A DNA stretch of 64,000 nucleotides. Origin: Corallococcus sp. AS-1-6 (GTDB lineage: Bacteria > Myxococcota > Myxococcia > Myxococcales > Myxococcaceae). The notes beneath the pieces were generated by a model. That model saw only the letters and a program-made list of their open reading frames with translations, had not been told where the DNA came from and ran no database searches. Numbering within the stretch: position 1 is the stretch's first letter; every line of letters starts with the position of its first letter. The translations under genes and the position numbers were made by a program. This document shows positions 27,435-36,611 of this stretch, piece by piece. The stretch covers positions 62,001 to 126,000 of the forward strand of contig NZ_JAIQDE010000025.1 in assembly GCF_020037015.1 (NCBI RefSeq), given 5' to 3'.

Positions 27435-29162
27435 ATGCAACAGCCCTGTTATGGTCCGGCCCTGCTTTCTTCACGACGCGGGCGCCATTTTCCCAAGGCG
27501 CTGGAGGATGAGCTCATCGACTTCCATCGGGGCGAGCGCATCGGGAAGTACGAGGTGCTCACGCAGTTGACCGTGGGCGGCATGGCGGAGCTGTTCCTGG
27601 GCTACACGTCGGGCCCGGGCGGCTTCCGCAAGTACGTGGTCATCAAGCGCATCCTCCCGGACGCGCGCTCCAATGATCAGTTCGTCCGCATGTTCCTGGA
27701 CGAGGCGCGCATCACCGCGGCCTTCAACCACCCGAACATCGCGCAGGTGTTCGACCTGGGGGAGGAGGACGACGGGCTCTACCTGGCCATGGAGTTCATC
27801 GGCGGGCAGAACCTCAACCAGGTCACGAGCGCGTGCCTGAAGAAGCGCCAGCCGGTGCCGCTGGCCTTCACCCTGTCCGTGGCCCGCGACGTGTGCCTGG
27901 CGCTGCACTACGCGCACACCTTCACGACCCCCGGCGGCGAGGCGAGCCCCGTCATCCACCGCGACGTGGCGCAGAAGAACATCATGGTGACGTACGACGG
28001 CACCGTGAAGCTGCTCGACTTCGGCATCGCCAAGGCGAAGAACAGCCTGGAGCGCACCAGCGTGGGCACGGTGAAGGGCACCACCGGCTACATGTCCCCG
28101 GAGCAGGTGCGCGGCGATCCGCTGGACGGCAGGAGCGACCTGTTCTCCGTGGGCGTGGTGATGCACGAGCTCATCACCGGCGAGCGGCTCTTCGCGGGCA
28201 AGACCGAGCGCGACGAGATGGTGAAGATCCTCGAGGACGCCATCCCGTGGCCGTCCGTGCTGCTGCCGCACATCTCCGAGGACATCTCCCGCGTGGTGAT
28301 GCGCGCGCTGGAGCGCAACGTGGACCGCCGCTACCCGTCCGGGCGGGACATGGCGCGCGCCATCGAGAAGGCGGCCGGCGGCAAGCTGATGGACGCCGAG
28401 CAGCGCGCCGCCCTCATGAAGGGCCTGTTCGCGGAGCGCATGGCGGCCACGCGGTCCCTGCTGGAGAGCGCGGACGTCACCACGAGCAGCCAGGTGCTGG
28501 CGTCGGCGAAGCGCGCGCTCCAGAAGGATGACGGCCCCTACCTGCCGGAGCGCAAGGCCACCGCGCTCAGCGTCGTGGAGGCGCGCAAGAAGGCGGAGAT
28601 CGCGAAGCTTCGCGCGGAGAGCCCCGGCAGCGACGAGACCGCGCCCCCGGTGAAGCGCTCGAAGCTGGGCGCGGTGTGGGCGCTCCTGTCGCTGTCGCTG
28701 TTCCTGGGCCTGGCCTACGGCGCGTTCCGGCTCACCCAACTGCTGGAGGCCGAGGAGACGGCACCCCCTCCCCCGCCCATGGGCCTGGGCGCGATGGTCC
28801 CCATCCGTCCGCCCGACGCCCCCGCGCCCGACGCGGACGCGGCCGTCGCGGACAAGGACAAGGACCGCGAGCGGACGCCGAAGGACCGGGACAACGACCG
28901 GGACGAGTCCACCGCCAACCGGAGCAGCCGCAAGGGCAAGGGCAAGGGCGAGGTGACGCTCTTCCTGGACGAGCCCGCGGAGGTCTTCCTCAACAACAAG
29001 TCCCTGGGGCAGGCGCCGCTGGTGAAGAAGTCCCTGCCGGTGGGGCAGGCGGAGCTGATCCTGGTGGGCGAGGACAAGAAGCGCCGCGTGCTCGCCGTGC
29101 CGGTGGAGGCGGGCAAGCCCGTGCGCCTCAACCTCAAGCTGAGGGAGCTGCCGGGCCGCTAG
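27435..29162 (+). CDS. Membrane Ser/Thr protein kinase with C-terminal PEGA domain
   Basis: This 575-residue protein has a kinase domain at about residues 36-310: LTVGGMAELF, VVIKRILPD, HRDVAQKN near 175, LLDFGIAK and GYMSPEQ. Like the kinase at 16392 it lacks the D+2 Lys of the catalytic loop. A charged linker leads to one transmembrane helix (about 411-433, AVWALLSLSLFLGLAYGAF), a Lys/Asp/Arg-rich spacer and a PEGA domain (GEVTLFLDEPAEVFLNNKSLG). The ATG at 27435 has GGAAGGA about 6 nt upstream; in-frame TTG codons lie within the DnaA-box-like cluster. The two kinases are clearly paralogous. It is probably an envelope-sensing kinase. Confidence 0.92.
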   Translation: MQQPCYGPALLSSRRGRHFPKALEDELIDFHRGERIGKYEVLTQLTVGGMAELFLGYTSGPGGFRKYVVIKRILPDARSNDQFVRMFLDEARITAAFNHPNIAQVFDLGEEDDGLYLAMEFIGGQNLNQVTSACLKKRQPVPLAFTLSVARDVCLALHYAHTFTTPGGEASPVIHRDVAQKNIMVTYDGTVKLLDFGIAKAKNSLERTSVGTVKGTTGYMSPEQVRGDPLDGRSDLFSVGVVMHELITGERLFAGKTERDEMVKILEDAIPWPSVLLPHISEDISRVVMRALERNVDRRYPSGRDMARAIEKAAGGKLMDAEQRAALMKGLFAERMAATRSLLESADVTTSSQVLASAKRALQKDDGPYLPERKATALSVVEARKKAEIAKLRAESPGSDETAPPVKRSKLGAVWALLSLSLFLGLAYGAFRLTQLLEAEETAPPPPPMGLGAMVPIRPPDAPAPDADAAVADKDKDRERTPKDRDNDRDESTANRSSRKGKGKGEVTLFLDEPAEVFLNNKSLGQAPLVKKSLPVGQAELILVGEDKKRRVLAVPVEAGKPVRLNLKLRELPGR

Positions 29163-29242
29163 GGCCCTGTCCGTTCCGGCGTGGACGGACCTGCGCGAAG
29201 GAGCGGCACGGGCGGAGGGCGTCCGCTATCTTCCGCCCCCAC

Positions 29243-30196
29243 ATGGCCCTCTCCCTAGGCTTCCTGATGGACCCGCTCGAGAGCGTGCGGGTGGACCACG
29301 ACACGACGTTCTCGCTGATGCTGGAAGCCCAGCGGCGGGGGCACGACGTCTACTACTTCGAACAGGGCTGGCTGCGCTTCAACGGCCGGTGCTCGGAGGC
29401 GCGCATGCGCCGGGTCCGGGTGCGGCGGGAGCCAGGGCAGCACTTCGACGTGCTGGACGAGGACGTGCGGCCCCTGTCGAAGCTGGACGTGCTCTTCCTG
29501 CGCAAGGACCCGCCGGTGGACGCGGACTATCTGCACGCCACGCAGTTGGTGGAGCTGTGTCCGGACCGCGCGCCCATCTTCATCAACAACCCGTCCGGCA
29601 TCCGCGACGCGAACGAGAAGCTCTTCACGCTGAACTTCCCGGACCTGATGCCGGAGACGCGCGTGACGCGCGAGCTGTCCGTGGTGCTGGAGTTCGCGGC
29701 GAAGAACGCGCAGGGCACCATCCTGAAGCCCATTGATGGCTTCGGCGGCAAGGGCATCCTCTTCCTCGCGCCGGGGGACCGCAACGCGCGCTCCATGGTG
29801 GAGCTGCTCACGCAGGGCTTCAAGGAGCCCATCCTCGCGCAGGCGTACGTGCCGGAGAGCCGCCTGGGCGACAAGCGCATCATCCTGGTGGACGGAGACC
29901 CGGTGGGCGCGGTGCTGCGCGTGCCGTCGGACGCGGACCACCGGGGCAACATGGCCGCGGGCGGCACGCCCATGAAGGCGGACATCACCGAGCGCGACCT
30001 CTACATCTGCAAGCGCCTCAAGCCGTCGCTCCAGGAGAAGGGGCTGACGCTGGTGGGCATCGACGTGCTGGGCGACTACCTCACGGAGGTGAACGTCACC
30101 AGCCCCACGGGCCTGGTGGAGGCCAGCCACCTGGACGGCGTCTCCTGCGAGGCGCGCGTGCTGGACGTGGCCGAGCGGATGCACGGCGCGCGCTGA
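29243..30196 (+). CDS. gshB: Glutathione synthetase
   Basis: This 317-residue protein is the usual GshB length. It begins LSLGFLMDPLESVRVDHDTTFSLMLEAQRRGHDVYYF, then LFLRKDPPVDADY, INNPSGIRDANEKLF, ATP-grasp motifs ILKPIDGFGGKGILFL and ADHRGNMAAGG, and TEVNVTSPTGLVEAS. It joins gamma-glutamylcysteine and glycine using ATP in the cytoplasm. No gshA lies in the window. The ATG at 29243 is 80 nt after the kinase stop. The next gene begins 2 nt after its stop, so the two form an operon. Confidence 0.95.
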   Translation: MALSLGFLMDPLESVRVDHDTTFSLMLEAQRRGHDVYYFEQGWLRFNGRCSEARMRRVRVRREPGQHFDVLDEDVRPLSKLDVLFLRKDPPVDADYLHATQLVELCPDRAPIFINNPSGIRDANEKLFTLNFPDLMPETRVTRELSVVLEFAAKNAQGTILKPIDGFGGKGILFLAPGDRNARSMVELLTQGFKEPILAQAYVPESRLGDKRIILVDGDPVGAVLRVPSDADHRGNMAAGGTPMKADITERDLYICKRLKPSLQEKGLTLVGIDVLGDYLTEVNVTSPTGLVEASHLDGVSCEARVLDVAERMHGAR

Positions 30197-30198
30197 AC

Positions 30199-30984
30199 GT
30201 GGCCGCTCCCGACAGGATGCCGGAGGACGGCGAGACGCTGGACTCCATTGGCACCGCGGACGTGCGCGTGTTCCAGCGCCGCGCGGGCTACCGCTTCACG
30301 TTGGACGCGGTGCTGCTGGCGCACTTCGCGGCCACGGAGGGGCAGGACCTGCCCGGGCCGGTGCTGGAGCTGGGCGCGGGCAGCGGCGTGGTGTCGCTGC
30401 TCCTGGTGAAGCAGTTCGGCGTCGCGGGCCCGGTGGACGCGCTGGAGCTCCAGCCCGCGGTGCACGAACGGCTGACGCGCGCGGTGGCGCTCAACGGGTG
30501 CGAGGGCCGGGTGCGGCCGGTGCTCGGGGACCTGCGGCAGGCGCGGTCGCTGTTCACGCCCGGGGCGTACGGGCAGGTGGTGTCCAACCCGCCGTTCCGC
30601 CGGGCCGAGGCGGGCGTGGTGAGCCCGGACGCGGAGCGGGCCATGTCCAAGTCGGAGGTGGCGTGTGACGCGCCGTCCGTGGTCGCGGCGGCGCGGCATG
30701 CCCTGCGGCCCGGGGGCGGCGTGAGCCTGGTGTATCCGGCGGCGCGGCTGGCGGAGGTGCTGGGGGTGCTCGCGGGCGCGCGGTTGTTCCCCCGGGTGCT
30801 GCGCGCCGTGCACGCGCGGGTGGACGCGCCCGCCACGCGCTTCCTGGTGCAGGCGCTGCGGGACCAGGACCGGGGCCTGTCCGTGCGTCCGCCGCTCATC
30901 GTGCATGGTGACGGAGCCGGTGGGTACGGCGCGGAGGTGGCGGCGCTGATGGACGTGCCGCTGGCGGAGCGGAGCGGGGGTTGA
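30199..30984 (+). CDS. tRNA1(Val) (adenine-N6)-methyltransferase-like SAM enzyme (TrmN6 family)
   Basis: This 261-residue, GTG-started Rossmann methyltransferase has motif I VLELGAGSGVVSLLL, the acidic VDALELQPAVHERL and the catalytic VVSNPPFRR. It resembles the YfiC/TrmN6 family that makes m6A37 in tRNA-Val: VFQRRAGYRFTLDAVLLAHF is the typical N-terminus and RPPLIVHGDGAGGYGAEV the typical C-terminus. It is co-transcribed with gshB. Another small-molecule or RNA adenine methyltransferase is possible. Confidence 0.85.
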   Translation: MAAPDRMPEDGETLDSIGTADVRVFQRRAGYRFTLDAVLLAHFAATEGQDLPGPVLELGAGSGVVSLLLVKQFGVAGPVDALELQPAVHERLTRAVALNGCEGRVRPVLGDLRQARSLFTPGAYGQVVSNPPFRRAEAGVVSPDAERAMSKSEVACDAPSVVAAARHALRPGGGVSLVYPAARLAEVLGVLAGARLFPRVLRAVHARVDAPATRFLVQALRDQDRGLSVRPPLIVHGDGAGGYGAEVAALMDVPLAERSGG

Positions 30985-31099
30985 GCGCCCGGCCGCCGGA
31001 CGTGGGGCCCTGCGAGCGTCGGGGCCGGATGGGGGGATGCATCACAACGTAAGGGGCACTTCACCCACCGGACGTCCGCGTCCCGAAGAGGAGAGCCCC

Positions 31100-31606
31100 A
31101 TGAACGTGACGATGCTCAACGAACAACCGTCGCTGCTGAAGTCGGCCGCGCTGCTGCCCCCGCGCCTGTCCCTGGGCGCGACGATGATCCACCACGGCCT
31201 GGAGAAGCTGAAGAAGGAGAGCATCGAGCAGCAGGCGGGCATGTTCGAGCAACTGGGCATCAAGCCCGGCAAGCAGTGGCTGCTGGCCACGGGCATCACG
31301 GAGCTGGTGGCCGGGGTGAGCTCCATCCTGGGCATCGCGACGCGCTTCACGGCGGTGTCGGTCATCGTCACGCAGGCGATGGCCATCGCGAAGGTGCACA
31401 GGAAGAACGGCTTCGACATCACCAAGGGCGGCTACGAGTTCAACGTGGCGCTCATCGCCATCGCGCTCGGGACGCTGATGCGCGGGCCGGGGCGGCTGTC
31501 CCTGCACAGCGCGCTGGAGCGGCGGGTGAAGCGCCGGGAGCTGAGGCACTTCCGGCTGCTGCCCCGTCAGCGCCGGGGCTCCATGCTGCTCGACGCGCTG
31601 GGGTAG
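31100..31606 (+). CDS. DoxX-family membrane protein
   Basis: This 168-residue protein has a DoxX-like four-helix core: LSLGATMIHHGLEKLK, an amphipathic loop ending MFEQLGIKPG, LLATGITELVAGVSSILG, and TAVSVIVTQAMAIAKVH, then a final helix VALIAIALGTLMRGPG. The C-terminus is a basic cytoplasmic tail. AGAGGAGAG lies just before the ATG at 31100. DoxX proteins are inner-membrane proteins of varied role, often linked to redox or thiol stress. The proximity of gshB is suggestive only. Confidence 0.82.
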   Translation: MNVTMLNEQPSLLKSAALLPPRLSLGATMIHHGLEKLKKESIEQQAGMFEQLGIKPGKQWLLATGITELVAGVSSILGIATRFTAVSVIVTQAMAIAKVHRKNGFDITKGGYEFNVALIAIALGTLMRGPGRLSLHSALERRVKRRELRHFRLLPRQRRGSMLLDALG

Positions 31607-31711
31607 CCGGGGCCTTGGAGGGGTGTGGGGGTGTCGCCTGCCCGGCTGCCAGCGAACCGGGCCCGCCGGTGGCGCCCCTGCCTCCGCTTCATCCCGTAAG
31701 ATGCGCGGGCC

Positions 31712-33457
31712 ATGGCCCCCCCGTCCGTCCTGCTGATGCTGGCGCTCGCCGCGCCCGCCGCGTCTGTCCCCAACTTCTCCACAGCCGAGCCCTCCAGCAC
31801 CGCGCGCCTCACGGAAGCGGGCCTGGCCTCCGTGCGCTCCGTCATCCGGGATACGAGCGCCGGGCGGCTCGAAGTCGCGGGCCTCGCGTCCGTGACGGCC
31901 GCCACGCGGACCCGTGCCAGTGATTCCGAGACGCCCGCCGCGGTGCGGATGCCCGCGGGCTTCGCCGAGTCCATCCCGACGCCGCCCCGCGAGCCGGCCA
32001 CGGTGCCGGCCACGGGCGCCGCGCAAAGCCAGACAGAATCCCTCTCAGAAGCCGGCCGCATCGCCGTGGAGGCCAGCGTCGGGGCCCTGCGCGCCGCGGC
32101 CATGGCGATGCACGGCAAGGCCGGCGCGTCCGGCCTGGCCACCGTGGGCAACCCGGACGAGCACTACGCCCGGGGCGTCGCCGCCCTCCAGTCCAAGGAC
32201 TCGCGCACCGCCATCGCGGAGCTGTCCGCGTGCGTGCAGGCCGCGCCGTCCCGCGCGGACTGCCGCTGGGAGCTCGGCTGGGCGTACTCCGTGGAAGGCC
32301 GCTGGGCGGACTCCCTCACGCAGTGGACGCAGGTGCGCGCGCTCAATCCCAGCCAGCCGGACCTGGAGGGCGCGCTCACGCAGGCCCGCAACCAGGCCGC
32401 GCTCCAGGCGAAGCTCGCGCAGCCCGTGGACAGCGCGCCCCGCCCTCCCCCGCCGCCGGGCGCGAAGCTGCGCATCCGCGCCGCGGGTGACCTGATGCTC
32501 GGCACCACCGTGCCGGAGGGCTACCTGCCCCCGGAGGGCGGCGGCAGCGTCATCGCGGCCGTGCGCCCCCTGCTGGAGGACGCGGACCTCACCTTCGTGA
32601 ACCTGGAAGGGCCGCTCTGCGACACCGGTAAAACCACCAAGTGCCGCTCGCCCGCGAACTGCTACGCGTTCCGCTCCCCCACGTCCTTCGGTGACTACCT
32701 CAAGGAGGCCGGCGTGGACGTGGTCTCCACCGCGAACAACCACTCCGGCGACTTCGGCGAGGAGTGCCGCCGCGCCACCGAGTCCACCCTGGACGCGCTG
32801 GGCATCGCCTGGAGCGGCCCGCCGGGCAGCGTGGCCACCGTGGAGCGCAACGGCCTGAAGATTGGGCTGGTGGCCTTCCACACGTCCGCGGGCTGCAACC
32901 ACCTGAACAACCTGCCCACCGCCACGGCGCTGGTGAAGCAGACCGCCGCCACGCACGACATCGTCATCGTCTCCTTCCACGGCGGCGCGGAGGGCGGCAA
33001 GGCCCTGCACGTCCCGGCCGGCAGGGAGATGTTCTTCGGCGAGGACCGCGGCGACCTGCGCGCCTTCACCCACGCGGTGGTGGACGCGGGCGCGCACCTG
33101 GTGCTCGGCCACGGCCCGCACGTCGCGCGCGCCATGGAGTTCTACCAGGGCCGCCTCATCGCCTACTCCATGGGCAACTTCGCCACCTACGGCCGCTTCA
33201 ACCTCAAGGGTCCGCAGGGCCTGGGCATGATCCTGGAGGTGGAGCTGGACGCCAACGGCCGCTTCTCCAACGGCCGCATCCTCCCCACCAAACAGATTGG
33301 TGAAGGCATCACCCAGCCGGACCCGGCCGCCAACGTCGTCTCGCTGGTGCGCAAGCTCACCACGGAGGACTTCCCCGACACGGGCGCCCGCATCGCGGAC
33401 GACGGCCGCGTCTCTCCGCGCAAGTCGCCTGTCACGGCCTCCAGCGCCGCGCCGTAG
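31712..33457 (+). CDS. CapA-family (PGA_cap) metallophosphatase-like protein with TPR-like N-terminal part
   Basis: A 581-residue exported protein with a signal-like N-terminus and about 130 residues of low complexity. A tetratricopeptide-like segment follows (about 145-215, YARGVAALQSKDSRTAIAEL). The CapA domain starts near 255 with AAGDLMLGTTV, NLEGPLCD, VVSTANNHSGDFG, VSFHGGAEGG, LVLGHGPHVARAMEF and YSMGNFATYG, so all metal-binding His/Asn/Asp positions are present. CapA-type proteins support polyglutamate or other capsule assembly, but many bacterial members have no known target. A clear terminator follows. Confidence 0.88.
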   Translation: MAPPSVLLMLALAAPAASVPNFSTAEPSSTARLTEAGLASVRSVIRDTSAGRLEVAGLASVTAATRTRASDSETPAAVRMPAGFAESIPTPPREPATVPATGAAQSQTESLSEAGRIAVEASVGALRAAAMAMHGKAGASGLATVGNPDEHYARGVAALQSKDSRTAIAELSACVQAAPSRADCRWELGWAYSVEGRWADSLTQWTQVRALNPSQPDLEGALTQARNQAALQAKLAQPVDSAPRPPPPPGAKLRIRAAGDLMLGTTVPEGYLPPEGGGSVIAAVRPLLEDADLTFVNLEGPLCDTGKTTKCRSPANCYAFRSPTSFGDYLKEAGVDVVSTANNHSGDFGEECRRATESTLDALGIAWSGPPGSVATVERNGLKIGLVAFHTSAGCNHLNNLPTATALVKQTAATHDIVIVSFHGGAEGGKALHVPAGREMFFGEDRGDLRAFTHAVVDAGAHLVLGHGPHVARAMEFYQGRLIAYSMGNFATYGRFNLKGPQGLGMILEVELDANGRFSNGRILPTKQIGEGITQPDPAANVVSLVRKLTTEDFPDTGARIADDGRVSPRKSPVTASSAAP

Positions 33458-33487
33458 CGCCGAGCCTTCACGACAACGCCGCACCCG

Positions 33488-33521
33488 CACCCACGGACGC
33501 CTCGGCCTCCGTGGGTGTTTT
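33488..33521 (+). terminator. Intrinsic terminator after the CapA-like gene
   Basis: CACCCACGGA and TCCGTGGGTG form a 10-bp stem around a 10-nt loop, followed by TTTT and GTATG. It starts 30 nt after the stop at 33457. Confidence 0.85.
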
Positions 33522-33649
33522 GTATGTCACGCATCGCGCTTCGTTGAAGCCGGGCTGCTGCCTGGGCTGCCGTGCGCTTCATTGCGCCTCCAAGCGTGCC
33601 GCGCCGTGCAAGGCATGCGCGTGCGGCGTGCGCTAAGACAGGCTCCGAC

Positions 33650-34924
33650 GTGCCTGCTCATCGACTGCCCAGACTGACTTCGCTTCGCCCGTTCGAATAC
33701 CCCGGCTACTTCGCCGTGTGGTTGGGCGCGCTCATCTCCAACATCGGCACCTGGATGGAGACGGTGGCGATGGGCGTGTACGTCACGCAGACCACGGGCC
33801 GCGCGGAGTGGACGGGCGCCATCGTCGCGCTGTCCTTCCTGCCCGCGGTGGTGCTGGCGCCGGTGGGCGGCGCGCTGGCGGACCGCTTCGACCGGCGCGC
33901 GTACGCGGGGCTGGGCGCGCTGCTCCAGGCGGCGCTCGCGGCGGTGCTGACGGTGCTGGCGTTCCGCGGGCAGTTGTCGGTGTCCATCATCGGCGTCATC
34001 TCGTTCCTCAACGGGTGCGTGAGCACGCTCACCTATCCGGCCTTCTCCGCGCTGCTGGCGGAATTGGTGCCGCCGGAGGACCTGCACCTGTCCACCAGCC
34101 TCAACTCCGCGCAGTTCAACCTGGGCCGCATCATGGGGCCCACGCTGGCCGCGGTGGTGTTGCAGGCGGGCGGGCCCGCGTGGGCGCTGCTCGCGAACAC
34201 GCTGTCCTTCTTCGCGGTGCTGGTGGCGCTGTGGCGCGTGGTGCCGCCGGCGCGGGACAAGGCCGCGAAGCGCGAGCCGCTGTGGGACGGCATCCGCCGC
34301 GGCATCACCGTGGCGCGGGACGACGAGGACATCTCGCTGGTGCTGGTGGCCACCTTCTTCGTGGCCGCGCTGGTGGCGCCCTTCATCGGCCTGGTGCCGG
34401 TGTTCGCCATCCGCGAGCTGGGCCAGGGCGCGGCGGCCACGTCGCTGCTGGTGACGTGTCAGGGCGCGGGCGCGGTGACGGCGGCGCTGTGCGTGGGCAC
34501 GCTCGCGGAGCTCTTCGGGCAGCGCAAGCTGCGCGGCTACTCGGCCACGACCATCGCGGTGCTGGCGGGCGTGTACTGGCTGGCGCCCACGCTCCAGGTG
34601 GCGGCGGTGTGCATCTTCTTCCTGGGCGCCAACTACCTGGTCCTGATGAGCAGCCTGAGCGCGTCCTGCCAGGGCCGCGTGCCGCGTGAATTGCAGGCGC
34701 GCATGGGCAGCCTCTACAGCATGGTGTTGGGCGCGGGCTATTCGCTGGGCGTCTGGTTCCAGGGCGCGCTGGCGGACCGCATGAACCTGCGCTTCGTGAC
34801 CATCGCGTGCAGCGCCATCTTCCTCGCGCTGGTGCTCACCACGCGCCTGCTCAAGCCCGCCCGCTTCGAGAACGAGCCGCTGGTCCAGGCGGACGTCCAG
34901 CCGTTCTCCGACAGCGCGCACTGA
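33650..34924 (+). CDS. MFS transporter (MFS_3/EntS-like exporter)
   Basis: This 424-residue permease (from the GTG at 33650) has about twelve hydrophobic helices. It begins LRPFEYPGYFAVWLGALISNIGTWMETVA, and motif A reads GGALADRFDRR. This is the MFS_3 family of exporters related to enterobactin exporter EntS. The central loop (PPARDKAAKREPLWDGIRRG) separates the two halves. A GTG at 33572 would add 26 basic residues; neither start has a strong ribosome site. Likely a proton-driven exporter in the inner membrane; its substrate is unknown and no siderophore genes are nearby. Confidence 0.85.
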   Translation: MPAHRLPRLTSLRPFEYPGYFAVWLGALISNIGTWMETVAMGVYVTQTTGRAEWTGAIVALSFLPAVVLAPVGGALADRFDRRAYAGLGALLQAALAAVLTVLAFRGQLSVSIIGVISFLNGCVSTLTYPAFSALLAELVPPEDLHLSTSLNSAQFNLGRIMGPTLAAVVLQAGGPAWALLANTLSFFAVLVALWRVVPPARDKAAKREPLWDGIRRGITVARDDEDISLVLVATFFVAALVAPFIGLVPVFAIRELGQGAAATSLLVTCQGAGAVTAALCVGTLAELFGQRKLRGYSATTIAVLAGVYWLAPTLQVAAVCIFFLGANYLVLMSSLSASCQGRVPRELQARMGSLYSMVLGAGYSLGVWFQGALADRMNLRFVTIACSAIFLALVLTTRLLKPARFENEPLVQADVQPFSDSAH

Positions 34925-34936
34925 GCGCGCGCGCCG

Positions 34937-35056
34937 TCAGTCCTCCTCCTCCAGGTCCCGCTTCAGCTTCGTCAGCAGCTTCACCGCGTGCGTGGCGTAG
35001 GAGCTGATCCACCGCGCGTGGATGTCCTGGATGGGCGCCGCGTTGAGGTAGTGTCC
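34937..35056 (-). pseudogene. C-terminal remnant of a regulator (ArsR-like)
   Basis: A 39-residue minus-strand fragment reads GHYLNAAPIQDIHARWIS, then SYATHAVKLLTKLKRDLEEED and a TGA at 34937. It resembles the C-terminal helix of ArsR-type regulators that pair with SRPBCC (AHSA1-like) genes. Upstream, in the same frame, the likeness stops and there is no helix-turn-helix. It lies directly beside an SRPBCC gene but in the opposite orientation. The best reading is a regulator gene lost by deletion. Confidence 0.4.
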
Positions 35057-35073
35057 CCGGCAAGGGGTGCCCC

Positions 35074-35511
35074 ATGGAGCCGAAGTTCCAGGTGCAGTTG
35101 AAGATCCGCAAGCCGGTGGCGCAGGTGTTCGAGGCGGTGGTGAACCCCGCGAAGCTGAGCGGCTACTTCGTGAAGACGAGCAGCGGTCCGCTGGCGGCGG
35201 GCACCACGGTGAAGTGGAGCTTCGCGGAGGCGCCGGGCGAGTTCGACGTCATCACGCGCGAGGTGACTCCCCACGAGCGCATCGTCTTCGAGTGGCCCGC
35301 GGACGGCGGCTACAACACGCGCGTGGAGATGAACTTCGTGCCGCTGGACGCGGGCAACACGCTGGTGAAGATCAGCGAGTCCGGATGGAAGCCGGATGCG
35401 CAGGGCATCAAGGCGTCCTACGACAACGCGGGCGGCTGGATGCACATGATGCTCTGCCTCAAGGGCTCCTTGGAGTTCGGCATCAACCTTCGGGAGGGCG
35501 GGGCGTTCTGA
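35074..35511 (+). CDS. SRPBCC/AHSA1-like protein
   Basis: This 145-residue protein has the START-like helix-grip fold pattern of AHSA1-type SRPBCC proteins: KIRKPVAQVFEAVVNPAKLSGYF, VKWSFAEAPGEFDVITREV, HERIVFEWPADGGYNTRVEM, and a C-terminal helix GGWMHMMLCLKGSLEFG. These proteins bind hydrophobic ligands or act with ArsR-type regulators. A possible remnant of such a regulator lies just upstream on the other strand. The ATG at 35074 is the only sensible start. It is followed 69 nt later by a hydrolase gene. Confidence 0.88.
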   Translation: MEPKFQVQLKIRKPVAQVFEAVVNPAKLSGYFVKTSSGPLAAGTTVKWSFAEAPGEFDVITREVTPHERIVFEWPADGGYNTRVEMNFVPLDAGNTLVKISESGWKPDAQGIKASYDNAGGWMHMMLCLKGSLEFGINLREGGAF

Positions 35512-35580
35512 AAACCGCGACGCGGGGGAATGTCGCGGCCAGACTGCCGTTCCCTCGCGTCCCGTCGCCGAAGGAGCCCC

Positions 35581-36600
35581 ATGCCGTCCGTCCGCGTCCC
35601 CGCCCTGCTGCTCTCCGCCCTGCTGCTCTCCGCGCCCGCCGCGAACGCGCAGGAAGCGAAACGCGCCCCGGAGGCGCTGGGCCTGGGCATGGAGGGCTAC
35701 GCCTACCCTGCCCCCGTGCAGTTCCTGTCCGTCAAGCTGGAGGGCCAGGACCTGCGCATGGCGTACATGGACGTGAAGCCCACGGGCAACGCCAACGGGC
35801 GCACGGTGGTGCTGCTGCACGGCAAGAACTTCTTCGGCGCGTACTGGAAGGACACGATCCGCGTCCTCTCCGGCGCGGGCTACCGCGTCGTGGTGCCGGA
35901 TCAGATCGGCTTCGGCAAGTCGTCCAAGCCGGCCATCGCGTACAGCTTCCACACGCTCGCGTCGCTGACGCGGCAGGTGCTGGAGGAGCTGGGGGTGAAG
36001 CAGGCCGCGGTGGTGGGGCACAGCATGGGCGGCATGCTCGCGACGCGCTTCGCGCTGATGTACCCGGAGGTGACGACGCAGTTGGTGCTGGAGAACCCCA
36101 TCGGCCTGGAGGACTACCGCGAGTCCGTCCCCTGGAAGTCCACCGAGGACCTCTACCAGGAGAACCTCAAGGCCACGGAGGAGGGGCTGCGCAAGTACCA
36201 GCGCGGCTACTACGTGAAGTGGAAGCCCGAGTACGACGAATACGTCCAGGTGCTCTACCGCCAGACGCTGAGCGGTGAGTACCCGCGCCTGGCCTGGGTG
36301 TCCGCCGCCACGCAGACGATGATCTACGAGCAGCCGGTGGTGCACGAGTTCCCGCGGGTGAAGGTCCCCACGCTGGTGGTGATTGGCCAGGAGGACCGCA
36401 CGGTGGTGGGCAAGGGCAGCGTGCCGCCCGCGCTGCTGCCGAAGCTGGGGCAGTACCCGGCGCTGGGCAAGAAGACCGCCGCGGCCATCCCGGGCGCCAC
36501 GCTGGTGGAGCTCCCCAACGTGGGCCACATCCCCCACTTCGAATCGCCGGAGAAGTGGCACGCGGCCCTGCTGGGCTTCCTGAGCAAGGTTTCGAAGTAG
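35581..36600 (+). CDS. Exported alpha/beta hydrolase
   Basis: This 339-residue protein has a signal peptide (VPALLLSALLLSAPAANAQ). The core has VVLLHGKNFFGAYW, the nucleophile elbow VVGHSMGGMLATRF (Ser), a late acid in VVIGQEDRTV, and LPNVGHIPHFESPEKW (His). The region VPDQIGFGKSSKP is typical of haloalkane/epoxide hydrolase-like enzymes, so an ester or epoxide substrate is possible. AAGGAGC lies just before the ATG at 35581. The protein should act in the periplasm or outside the cell. Confidence 0.9.
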   Translation: MPSVRVPALLLSALLLSAPAANAQEAKRAPEALGLGMEGYAYPAPVQFLSVKLEGQDLRMAYMDVKPTGNANGRTVVLLHGKNFFGAYWKDTIRVLSGAGYRVVVPDQIGFGKSSKPAIAYSFHTLASLTRQVLEELGVKQAAVVGHSMGGMLATRFALMYPEVTTQLVLENPIGLEDYRESVPWKSTEDLYQENLKATEEGLRKYQRGYYVKWKPEYDEYVQVLYRQTLSGEYPRLAWVSAATQTMIYEQPVVHEFPRVKVPTLVVIGQEDRTVVGKGSVPPALLPKLGQYPALGKKTAAAIPGATLVELPNVGHIPHFESPEKWHAALLGFLSKVSK

Positions 36601-36611
36601 TCTCCCGCCGC

